A DNA stretch of 5,791 bases from Peptococcaceae bacterium (lineage in GTDB: Bacteria; Bacillota; Peptococcia; Peptococcales; Peptococcaceae): NCBI GenBank assembly GCA_900756555.1, contig CAAEKP010000106.1, forward strand, positions 1 to 5,791. The letters are read 5' to 3'. The position numbers were made by a program, and so were the translations under genes. The first letter of the stretch is position 1; each line of letters starts with the position of its first letter. Positions 1 to 5,791 of this stretch are shown here, piece after piece. A model generated the notes under the pieces. It ran no database searches and was not told the DNA's origin. It saw only the letters and a program-made list of their open reading frames with translations.

Positions 1-9
1 AGGATTTCT

Positions 10-1269
10 ATGGGGCAGTCAGTTATTGCAGGGGACAATATCACCTTTGACGGCAAAATCAGTTATATCATATACTTCACGCTGTTTAGTGAGCAGGAAG
101 CGGCGCGGCAGTTGGGCACACAGCCGCAGAACAGTTTACTGCGGCGCAGAATTGCTCAAGTCTATCCGCAGGCGATATTTCAGGATGGAGTGGAGGAGCA
201 TTCTGTTTTTCGGGATTTTAAAATCACAAAGGAATTTTTACATGGCGGCGGTTTGCCTTTTGACTGCTGGCGTGTGTTGCTTTGCGACCAGGAGGTTCGT
301 ATGGAGTTGGCCTCTGTGGATAAGCTTCAGATTTTATTTACGGTTTTTCCGGAAATCAACATCGGCAAAATAACCTTTAATCTACAGTTTACGGAAACGA
401 CTACCTCACAGCTGGTGTATCTGCATCATTGTAACGGCAATGGTGCAATACTGACATTGGCAGACGGGCAGCAGGCATCTGTCAATACGATGATAGAGCA
501 AATCCTGCAAGACTTACAGCTGCTTGGCGCACATCGTCAGTTGGCGCACTTAATTGAAATTAATCGTTTTGGCACACTGGATGATATGCAGCAGATTATG
601 ACACAGGAGAAAAAGCGGATGTATGGCATTATCAGCGGAGATGAAGGCTGGAATCACATTCCCGATACGTTAGCAGAGGAACGCATCCAGCCGGCGTGGA
701 GCAGCCGCGATTTTGTGCAGTTTATTACCTTTGGCAGTAATTTTTTGCTGCTGAATTTAATTCATTCGCCAGCGGCGCAACGCTATCGGGAAAATCAGCG
801 CAACTTTGGCGGGCAATATTACAGAGGCATGAATCCATACTTTGCCTTAGATCCAGCCATTGCCGGAGTCAATCATGGCATTATCTACGCGGTTGAACTG
901 GTGATGGCCATCAAAACCATTGCGCACCGTATTTTGCATATGCAATCCTCCTTCCAGAAAAGCTGGACAGGCAATTTCCGTGACGATATCCGGCAGATGA
1001 AAAATTATCGTCGGGAACTGATTTCTACCTTAAACCGGGTGGAACAGATTGACATGACTGAGTTAGGCGAGTTGGAAAAAGTGATTTTAAGCAGTCAGCA
1101 AATTACGCCGATTATAGACAAAATTAAATATCTGCTGGAATTGTTGGAATCTGAACTGGATTTAATGTATCAGACCAGAACCAACAGCATCGTCAATTTG
1201 CTTACCGTGCTGGGCTTACTGTTGACCATTGGCGGTACCTTCTTAACCTGGCTGGAAGTGTTTGGCTAA
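10..1269 (+). CDS. Uncharacterised 419-aa protein with C-terminal membrane anchor
   Basis: I do not recognise this protein. It has no signal peptide. The N-terminal half (about residues 1-160) alternates short hydrophobic and polar stretches and looks like a mixed alpha/beta domain. A second region, from about W230 to residue 390, is mostly helical and ends in a charged, leucine-rich coiled-coil-like segment (about 340-390). The last 27 residues (393-419) are a hydrophobic membrane segment. The sequence RTNS followed by a hydrophobic LLTVLG stretch resembles the end of CorA-type and RMD1/YagE (DUF155) proteins, where a long helix enters the membrane; this is a resemblance of layout, not a family assignment. 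The ATG at 10 is preceded by AGGA at 1-4, a plausible ribosome binding site, but the frame stays open to the window edge, so a longer protein cannot be excluded. The next gene starts 18 bp downstream, so the two are probably co-transcribed. Confidence 0.8.
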   Translation: MGQSVIAGDNITFDGKISYIIYFTLFSEQEAARQLGTQPQNSLLRRRIAQVYPQAIFQDGVEEHSVFRDFKITKEFLHGGGLPFDCWRVLLCDQEVRMELASVDKLQILFTVFPEINIGKITFNLQFTETTTSQLVYLHHCNGNGAILTLADGQQASVNTMIEQILQDLQLLGAHRQLAHLIEINRFGTLDDMQQIMTQEKKRMYGIISGDEGWNHIPDTLAEERIQPAWSSRDFVQFITFGSNFLLLNLIHSPAAQRYRENQRNFGGQYYRGMNPYFALDPAIAGVNHGIIYAVELVMAIKTIAHRILHMQSSFQKSWTGNFRDDIRQMKNYRRELISTLNRVEQIDMTELGELEKVILSSQQITPIIDKIKYLLELLESELDLMYQTRTNSIVNLLTVLGLLLTIGGTFLTWLEVFG

Positions 1270-1287
1270 AAATATGAGGAGAAATTT

Positions 1288-1962
1288 ATGAATAAAAAGA
1301 AACTGGTTGTTATTATTTGCGGTGTTCTCTGTGCAATCTTATTGGCGGTGATGCTGAAGCCAGCAGAGGAAGAAGTGCCAGTACAGGATGCTGTGGCTAC
1401 GGCTGAAGTTTGTGACGGCATAGGTGCGGCAATTGCTGCTCATTTGGATATGCTGGATGCTGTGAATTGCAGTATGATGAGCGATGCAGAGTTCACAGAA
1501 GAATTGCTACTGACGGTAGATGGTGTGCCGCTGCCGAAAAGCGAACTGGAATTGCGAAAGCAGCTGATACTGTATTTTCCGAAAGAAAAAACGGAGAAAG
1601 AGCTGCTAAATCGGCTGATTCAGGAAAAAGTATGCATTGCTATTGCGAAAGAACAGAATATTATGCCAACAGCAGAAGAGGTGGAGGCGTTTCTTCAAGA
1701 GGAACAGCAAGATGAAATCCTGCAAAGAGAAAACCAAAAATTCTGTGTGCATAACAGAATGACGATAGAGGAATACTGGAATATCTATGAGCGCTACAAT
1801 GTTATTCGCATCCTTGCGTTGAGCAATGTTCGGCAATATTATTTAGACACATATCATGCAGGTATTGACGAGATTACCGCCAGAAGCGCTAAAATTGAGA
1901 AACAGTATCAGAAACAACTGAAAAAGTGGATCAGACAGGCAGATATTGTTTATTATAAATAA
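1288..1962 (+). CDS. Membrane-anchored protein with SurA/PrsA N-terminal-like region, no PPIase domain
   Basis: This 224-aa protein starts with lysines at 3-5 followed by a hydrophobic helix (about residues 6-23), giving a signal anchor or uncleaved signal peptide with the rest outside the cell. The cysteines at 11 and 15 do not sit in a proper lipobox, so a lipoprotein is unlikely. Residues about 75-136 carry the pattern seen at the start of SurA/PrsA-type foldases: a short VDG strand, a helix, then LLNRLIQEKV and an AKEQNI-PTAEEVEAFL segment. The parvulin catalytic domain that should follow is absent, and the C-terminus is a lysine-rich helix. It may be a holdase-like chaperone or simply an accessory protein of the upstream gene; the fold call is inferred from pattern only. 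GAGGAG at 1276-1281, six bases before the ATG, supports the start. The gene sits 18 bp after the 419-aa gene and ends about 50 bp before a terminator, so it closes that operon. Confidence 0.8.
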   Translation: MNKKKLVVIICGVLCAILLAVMLKPAEEEVPVQDAVATAEVCDGIGAAIAAHLDMLDAVNCSMMSDAEFTEELLLTVDGVPLPKSELELRKQLILYFPKEKTEKELLNRLIQEKVCIAIAKEQNIMPTAEEVEAFLQEEQQDEILQRENQKFCVHNRMTIEEYWNIYERYNVIRILALSNVRQYYLDTYHAGIDEITARSAKIEKQYQKQLKKWIRQADIVYYK

Positions 1963-2015
1963 AAGAGAAGTGGGTTTGTCCGGGTTTGTTAAGTAAAAAG
2001 TGTATAAATTTTTTA

Positions 2016-2046
2016 TTGGCGGTCTGAAAAAGGCCGCCAATTTTTT
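2016..2046 (+). terminator. Rho-independent terminator of the two-gene operon
   Basis: The arms at 2016-2024 and 2032-2040 form a 9-bp stem (one G-T wobble) with a 7-base loop, followed directly by six T residues at 2041-2046. This is a standard terminator for plus-strand transcription. Read on the minus strand, the stem is followed by an A-rich tract and not a T tract, so it is not an obvious terminator for the convergent cyclo-ligase gene. Confidence 0.85.
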
Positions 2047-2069
2047 ATCCCAATAACTGCCATTCTTCA

Positions 2070-2684
2070 TTAATAGTTCTCATGTTTCATAATATGCGCC
2101 TGAATTTTGTCATCCACAGATATTTTATATAGCTGCTTTTCTGTTATAATATAATCCATTGGCAGATCATGGGCATCGGTGGGCAGCAATCCATGATGCA
2201 GCTGACATTCATAAGCCAGAGCAATGCGTTTAGCCTGTGGATTTACGCGGGGCAGGTAGCGGTCATAGTAACCGGCGCCAAAGCCTAAACGATTGCCGGC
2301 ATGGTCGAAGGCGATGCCGGGTATAATACAAAGGTCTATCTGCTGCGGTGGAATGATCCGCTGTAGCTGAGATGGAAGTTCGTCGATACCGTAACGGTTT
2401 GGCACAAGCTGATCAAAGCTGGAGAGAATGCTCATCTCCATGTGACCGTCCTGAGCGGAGCAGATAGGCAATAACATGGTTTTTCCTTCAGCCCAGCCTT
2501 GCAGATAAATCGCCTGAGTGGCTACCTCGTTCTGGAAGGACAGATAGAGCATAACAGTGTGACTTTGCTGCCAGAATGTTGTCTGCAATAATGTTTCAGC
2601 GATACGGGCACTGTGCTGTTGGATTTCTGTAGCGGTCAGCTGTTGTCGGATTTTTTTATATTGTTGCCGTAGTTGATTTTTCAT
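2070..2684 (-). CDS. ygfA: 5-formyltetrahydrofolate cyclo-ligase (MTHFS)
   Basis: This cytosolic enzyme uses ATP to convert 5-formyltetrahydrofolate to 5,10-methenyltetrahydrofolate, returning a storage or inhibitory folate to the one-carbon pool. The 204-aa protein shows the family signature at residues 122-144: PGIAFD, then G, then RLGFGAGYYDRYL, the glycine- and tyrosine-rich nucleotide/substrate loop. It also has the usual basic N-terminal helix (K and R residues within the first 16), an NEV turn at 52-54 and an RYGIDELP segment at about 97-104 matching the family's conserved GI-EP region. The length is slightly above the usual 180-200 because of a polar tail after about residue 185. AAAGGA at 2695-2700 lies ten bases upstream of the ATG. 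The gene converges on the preceding operon and diverges from groES. Other names in use are fau, fthC and yqgN; the function is clear, the symbol is a convention. Confidence 0.95.
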   Translation of the reverse strand: MKNQLRQQYKKIRQQLTATEIQQHSARIAETLLQTTFWQQSHTVMLYLSFQNEVATQAIYLQGWAEGKTMLLPICSAQDGHMEMSILSSFDQLVPNRYGIDELPSQLQRIIPPQQIDLCIIPGIAFDHAGNRLGFGAGYYDRYLPRVNPQAKRIALAYECQLHHGLLPTDAHDLPMDYIITEKQLYKISVDDKIQAHIMKHENY

Positions 2685-2698
2685 AAAAAACGATTCCT

Positions 2699-2761
2699 TT
2701 CTGGCAGGATTTTCTGAATGCTTTCCAGAATAAAGTGTTATTCTGTTTTGCGGAAAAACAG
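2699..2761 (-). promoter_or_regulatory. Leader of the cyclo-ligase gene with overlapping alternative hairpins
   Basis: Three dyads lie in the predicted leader RNA. H1 pairs 2755-2761 with 2743-2749 (CTGTTTT/AAAACAG, loop 5). H2 pairs 2738-2745 with 2726-2733 (CAGAATAA/TTATTCTG, loop 4, perfect). H3 pairs TTCTGG at 2725-2730 with CCAGAA at 2699-2704, which touches the ribosome binding site at 2695-2700. H2 shares three bases with H1 and five with H3, so H2 excludes both. That is the geometry of a translational switch, but the sequence does not match the tetrahydrofolate riboswitch as I know it. H2 could instead be a protein operator. All of this is inferred from base pairing alone. Confidence 0.35.
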
Positions 2762-2781
2762 GTGTAGTTTGCGCTTACTTC

Positions 2782-2809
2782 ATTATAAAATATTTTTCCG
2801 TTTTGGCAA
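2782..2809 (-). promoter_or_regulatory. Sigma-A-type promoter of the cyclo-ligase gene
   Basis: On the minus strand, TTGCCA (2804-2809, five of six matches to the -35 consensus) is followed after 16 bases by a perfect TATAAT (2782-2787). Transcription would start near 2775, giving a leader of about 90 nt before the ATG at 2684. It is back to back with the groES promoter. Confidence 0.7.
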
Positions 2810-2828
2810 ATTTTTTTTGGAAAATCTC

Positions 2829-2856
2829 TTGCATTTTTTTGACAAGGTGGTATTAT
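2829..2856 (+). promoter_or_regulatory. Probable groES-groEL promoter
   Basis: The best-spaced reading is TTGCAT (2829-2834), 16 bases, then TATTAT (2851-2856), which puts the start at about 2863-2865 at the edge of CIRCE, the usual layout for HrcA-controlled promoters. A perfect TTGACA lies at 2839-2844, but it is only 6 to 11 bases from the AT-rich -10 candidates, and a 17-base spacing would place the -10 inside CIRCE on a poor match. The exact elements are therefore uncertain, while a promoter in this stretch is very likely. Confidence 0.6.
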
Positions 2857-2863
2857 ATAAATG

Positions 2864-2890
2864 TTAGCACTCGAGGTGAATGAGTGCTAA
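2864..2890 (+). promoter_or_regulatory. CIRCE operator (HrcA binding site)
   Basis: TTAGCACTC (2864-2872), a 9-base spacer and GAGTGCTAA (2882-2890) match the CIRCE consensus at every position. The flanking TG and CA extend the dyad to 11 bp per arm. HrcA binds this DNA as a dimer and represses groESL; heat or protein-folding stress relieves repression because HrcA needs GroEL to stay active. Its position at the predicted start site fits direct repression. No hrcA gene is in the window. Confidence 0.97.
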
Positions 2891-2938
2891 CAAAAAAAGA
2901 AATGTTTATTAATATGACTTTCATATTTGTATATCTTT

Positions 2939-2945
2939 AAGGAGG
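2939..2945 (+). promoter_or_regulatory. groES ribosome binding site
   Basis: AAGGAGG, a near-perfect anti-16S match, ends ten bases before the groES ATG at 2956. It is followed by an unstructured T-rich spacer, consistent with a highly expressed gene. Confidence 0.85.
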
Positions 2946-2955
2946 CTTTTTTATT

Positions 2956-3246
2956 ATGAGTATCAGACCAATTGGTGACAGAATTGCAGTAAAACCTGTA
3001 GCGGTGGAAGAAAAAACAAAGAGCGGCATTGTGCTGCCGGGTTCCGCTCAGGAAAAACCACATCAGGGTGAAGTTGTTGCAGTTGGTAGCGGTTATGTTT
3101 CTCAGGCAACGGGTCAGAGAATTCCACTGGAAATTAAAGTTGGCGATAAGGTTGTTTATGGCAAACACGCCGGCATTGATGTAAAATTTGACGGCGAAGA
3201 ACTGGTATTATTGACAGAAAACGATATTCTGGTTGTAATTGAATAG
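2956..3246 (+). CDS. groES: Co-chaperonin GroES (Cpn10)
   Basis: GroES is the heptameric lid of the GroEL folding chamber in the cytosol. The 96-aa length is typical. The N-terminal strand has the RPIGDRIAVKP motif (4-14). The GroEL-binding mobile loop spans about 17-35, with the conserved IVL tripeptide at 25-27. The family's GEVVAVGSG strand follows from 38, then the GDKVVYGK region and the closing ENDILVVIE strand. Nothing essential is missing. The start is fixed by the AAGGAGG site and by homology. It is the first gene of the CIRCE-controlled operon, with groEL 67 bp downstream and no terminator between them. Confidence 0.99.
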   Translation: MSIRPIGDRIAVKPVAVEEKTKSGIVLPGSAQEKPHQGEVVAVGSGYVSQATGQRIPLEIKVGDKVVYGKHAGIDVKFDGEELVLLTENDILVVIE

Positions 3247-3259
3247 TTGATTTGCTTGA

Positions 3260-4930
<1,671 letters not shown>

Positions 4931-4975
4931 TCGTTACATTATTTGATATATTGAAGTTGCCAGGTTAAATTTTAT

Positions 4976-5016
4976 GCTCCTTGCAGCAGAGTAAATCTGC
5001 TGTGGGGAGCTTTTTT
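4976..5016 (+). terminator. Rho-independent terminator of groES-groEL
   Basis: A 15-bp stem joins 4976-4990 to 4996-5010 (three G-T wobbles in the middle) around the loop GTAAA, followed by six T residues at 5011-5016. It lies 45 bp after the groEL stop and is one of the clearest signals in the window. Confidence 0.93.
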
Positions 5017-5053
5017 ATTTCTGCTGAAGTATTTGGAATAGCAAAAACATTCG

Positions 5054-5082
5054 TTTTCTTTTGGTGAGAAATATGGTATGAT
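5054..5082 (+). promoter_or_regulatory. Extended -10 promoter upstream of the 94-aa gene
   Basis: TATGAT at 5077-5082 is preceded by TG and one base (5074-5076), the extended -10 form common in Bacillota. The -35 region is weak: T-rich TTTTCT at 5054-5059 is at 17-base spacing. Transcription should start at about 5088-5090, leaving a leader of about 190 nt before the ATG at 5283. Confidence 0.6.
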
Positions 5083-5282
5083 AGATATCAGGTAATGACG
5101 AAAAAAGTAGAAATAACACAGTATTTAGTCAAACACACACAAATGTGATTATGGCTGTCTGTGTATGGAACAGAAAAAACTGCAAAAAACGAAGAATACG
5201 ACACAGCAATGTAGGAAGTTGTTACCGATTTTATAAAATTTTTGTTGCATCAATGACAGCAGAGATAAAGGAGAGGATTGTA
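5083..5282 (+). other. Long leader of the 94-aa gene holding a stop-interrupted reading frame
   Basis: This is the main part of the 352-bp stretch without an intact gene between groEL and 5283. One frame starts at the ATG at 5095 and runs to the TGA at 5254-5256, interrupted by TGA at 5146-5148 and TAG at 5212-5214. Its three pieces (17, 21 and 13 residues) read MTKKVEITQYLVKHTQM, then LWLSVYGTEKTAKNEEY and four more residues, then EVVTDFIKFLLHQ, which looks protein-like. The frame could be a decayed small gene, a 17-aa leader peptide starting a few bases from the transcript start, or chance. The frame of the 94-aa gene is also open upstream to 5145, but that part is cysteine- and arginine-rich and has no ribosome binding site. 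I found no convincing long hairpin here. Confidence 0.35.
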
Positions 5283-5567
5283 ATGGAAGATCGGGAATTT
5301 TTGCAGTTATTTCAACAGGCGGCTAACTTTATGCGGGAAAAAACGCTGATGCAGTTTCTGGAACAGGACAATGTTTATCAGGAGCTTTGCCAGAGTGAGG
5401 ATTTGGCAGAACAGCAGTATTTGCAGCTGGATTTAAGCGAGCAACAGCGTCAGGTGGTGGATACTTTACTGCAACAGCGGGAGCGCAGCTATTTGCTGTA
5501 TGCGGATGCTGCCTATCTGGCAGGCGTGAAAAATGTGATGCAGCTGTATCGGCTGTTGGAGTTATAG
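5283..5567 (+). CDS. Small glutamine-rich helical protein of unknown function (94 aa)
   Basis: I do not recognise this protein. It is predicted cytosolic, with no signal peptide or membrane segment. It is almost entirely helical and rich in Gln, Leu and Glu, with heptad-like spacing over about residues 35-65 (LAEQQYLQLDLSEQQRQVV). It ends in a more hydrophobic helix, SYLLYADAAYLAGVKNVMQLYRLLEL. The layout, a charged helical body and a terminal helix containing a small-residue AG turn, recalls small DUF6809-type proteins of gut Bacillota, but I cannot confirm membership. AAAGGAG at 5267-5273, nine bases before the ATG, decides this start over the in-frame ATGs at 5145 and 5253, which lack a binding site. 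It appears to be a single-gene unit with its own promoter, separated from groEL by a strong terminator, so no link with chaperonin function is implied. Confidence 0.8.
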   Translation: MEDREFLQLFQQAANFMREKTLMQFLEQDNVYQELCQSEDLAEQQYLQLDLSEQQRQVVDTLLQQRERSYLLYADAAYLAGVKNVMQLYRLLEL

Positions 5568-5604
5568 GCAGCAAAAATATGCGTGCCGAACTGAAATAGA
5601 CACA

Positions 5605-5632
5605 TAAAAAGAGCTGTCCTGTGGGCAGCTCT
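5605..5632 (-). terminator. Terminator for transcription entering from the right
   Basis: Arms 5610-5619 and 5623-5632 form a 10-bp stem (one wobble) with a 3-base loop. On the minus strand the stem is followed by five T residues (5605-5610 is A-rich on the plus strand); on the plus strand no T tract follows. This implies a minus-strand transcript from beyond the window that converges on the 94-aa gene. Confidence 0.65.
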
Positions 5633-5656
5633 CATTAAACAGCATAAGATTATTTT

Positions 5657-5690
5657 GAGAAACGGCGTAGCTTCGGCTATGCCGTTTCTC
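5657..5690 (+). repeat. 15-bp hairpin with a UUCG loop, probable dispersed intergenic element
   Basis: Arms 5657-5671 and 5676-5690 pair along all 15 positions with one G-T wobble, closed by C-UUCG-G, an exceptionally stable RNA tetraloop, when read on the plus strand. The sequence after it (5691-5700) contains only four consecutive T residues. It could therefore act as a weak plus-strand terminator for the 94-aa gene, but the long perfect stem fits a mobile palindromic repeat at least as well. Confidence 0.55.
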
Positions 5691-5699
5691 CGTTTTATG

Positions 5700-5758
5700 T
5701 GGCTTGAGCCAGTTGAGCGCAGAAGGCGCGAAACAAAGAACCACCCGCTATGCGGGTG
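5700..5758. repeat. Cluster of small hairpins, possible IS200/IS605-type end or derived repeat
   Basis: Three further dyads follow closely: TGGCT/AGCCA at 5700-5711, GCGC/GCGC at 5717-5729, and CACCCGC-TAT-GCGGGTG at 5742-5758 (7 bp, perfect). GC-rich imperfect palindromes with tiny loops in noncoding DNA are typical of the ends recognised by Y1 (TnpA) transposases of IS200/IS605 elements and of REP-like repeats derived from them. No transposase is present in the window and the element may continue past the right edge. The assignment is an inference from structure. Confidence 0.4.
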
Positions 5759-5791
5759 CGCGTCGGAAGTTATACAAAAAAACACCTTTCC

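Noticed and set aside
26..373. 115-codon plus-strand frame inside the 419-aa gene
   Set aside because: Overlaps the longer gene in another frame and has Arg/Cys-rich shadow composition.
2016..2040. Bidirectional terminator serving both convergent genes
   Set aside because: Only the plus-strand reading has a T tract; on the minus strand the stem is followed by A residues.
1843..2070. 75-codon minus-strand frame whose ATG overlaps the cyclo-ligase stop (TAATG)
   Set aside because: The stop-start overlap looked like translational coupling, but the frame runs through the terminator stem and then antisense into the 224-aa gene, with no credible protein pattern.
2887..3168. Minus-strand open frame across groES
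   Set aside because: Antisense to groES and its leader, running up to the CIRCE site, with no coding signal.
5145..5282. 46-codon N-terminal extension of the 94-aa protein
   Set aside because: It has no ribosome binding site, an odd Cys/Arg-rich composition, and a good AAAGGAG site sits before the ATG at 5283.
5513..5785. 90-codon minus-strand frame beginning with GTG near the right edge, with a GGAAAG upstream
   Set aside because: It crosses four hairpins and a terminator and then overlaps the 94-aa gene; its sequence is what the palindromes dictate, so it is treated as noncoding repeat.

Overview
The window reads as chromosomal DNA from a low-to-middle GC member of the Bacillota (Firmicutes). 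The evidence is strong AGGAGG-type ribosome binding sites, an HrcA/CIRCE-controlled groES-groEL operon, an extended -10 promoter and T-tract terminators. The style of GroEL and of the glutamine-rich small proteins makes me lean towards the Negativicutes (Acidaminococcaceae-like gut bacteria), but that placement is a judgement from memory and was not tested.

Layout. (1) 1-1962, + strand: a two-gene operon of unknown function. It encodes a 419-aa protein with a C-terminal membrane anchor, then a 224-aa N-terminally anchored protein whose middle resembles the SurA/PrsA N-terminal chaperone region without a PPIase domain. It closes at a T-tract terminator (2016-2046). (2) 2070-2684, - strand: 5-formyltetrahydrofolate cyclo-ligase, convergent with the first operon and divergent from groES. 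It has a good promoter (TTGCCA-N16-TATAAT) and a roughly 90-nt leader containing overlapping, mutually exclusive hairpins. (3) 2829-5016, + strand: the groES-groEL operon, with a CIRCE operator of perfect consensus, strong Shine-Dalgarno sites on both genes and a strong terminator. (4) 5054-5567, + strand: an extended -10 promoter, a leader of about 190 nt and a 94-aa glutamine-rich helical protein of unknown function. The leader holds a protein-like reading frame broken by stop codons. (5) 5568-5791: noncoding, hairpin-rich DNA. It has a terminator for minus-strand transcription, a 15-bp hairpin capped by UUCG and a CACCCGC/GCGGGTG hairpin. The cluster looks like a dispersed repeat or the remnant of an IS200/IS605-type element.

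The well-understood parts are protein folding (GroES/GroEL under HrcA repression) and one-carbon metabolism (rescue of 5-formyl-THF). No CRISPR array, tRNA, rRNA, intact transposase or recognisable defence system is present. The best candidates for something undescribed are the two-gene membrane operon, the structured leader of the cyclo-ligase gene, the broken reading frame before the 94-aa gene, and the terminal hairpin cluster.
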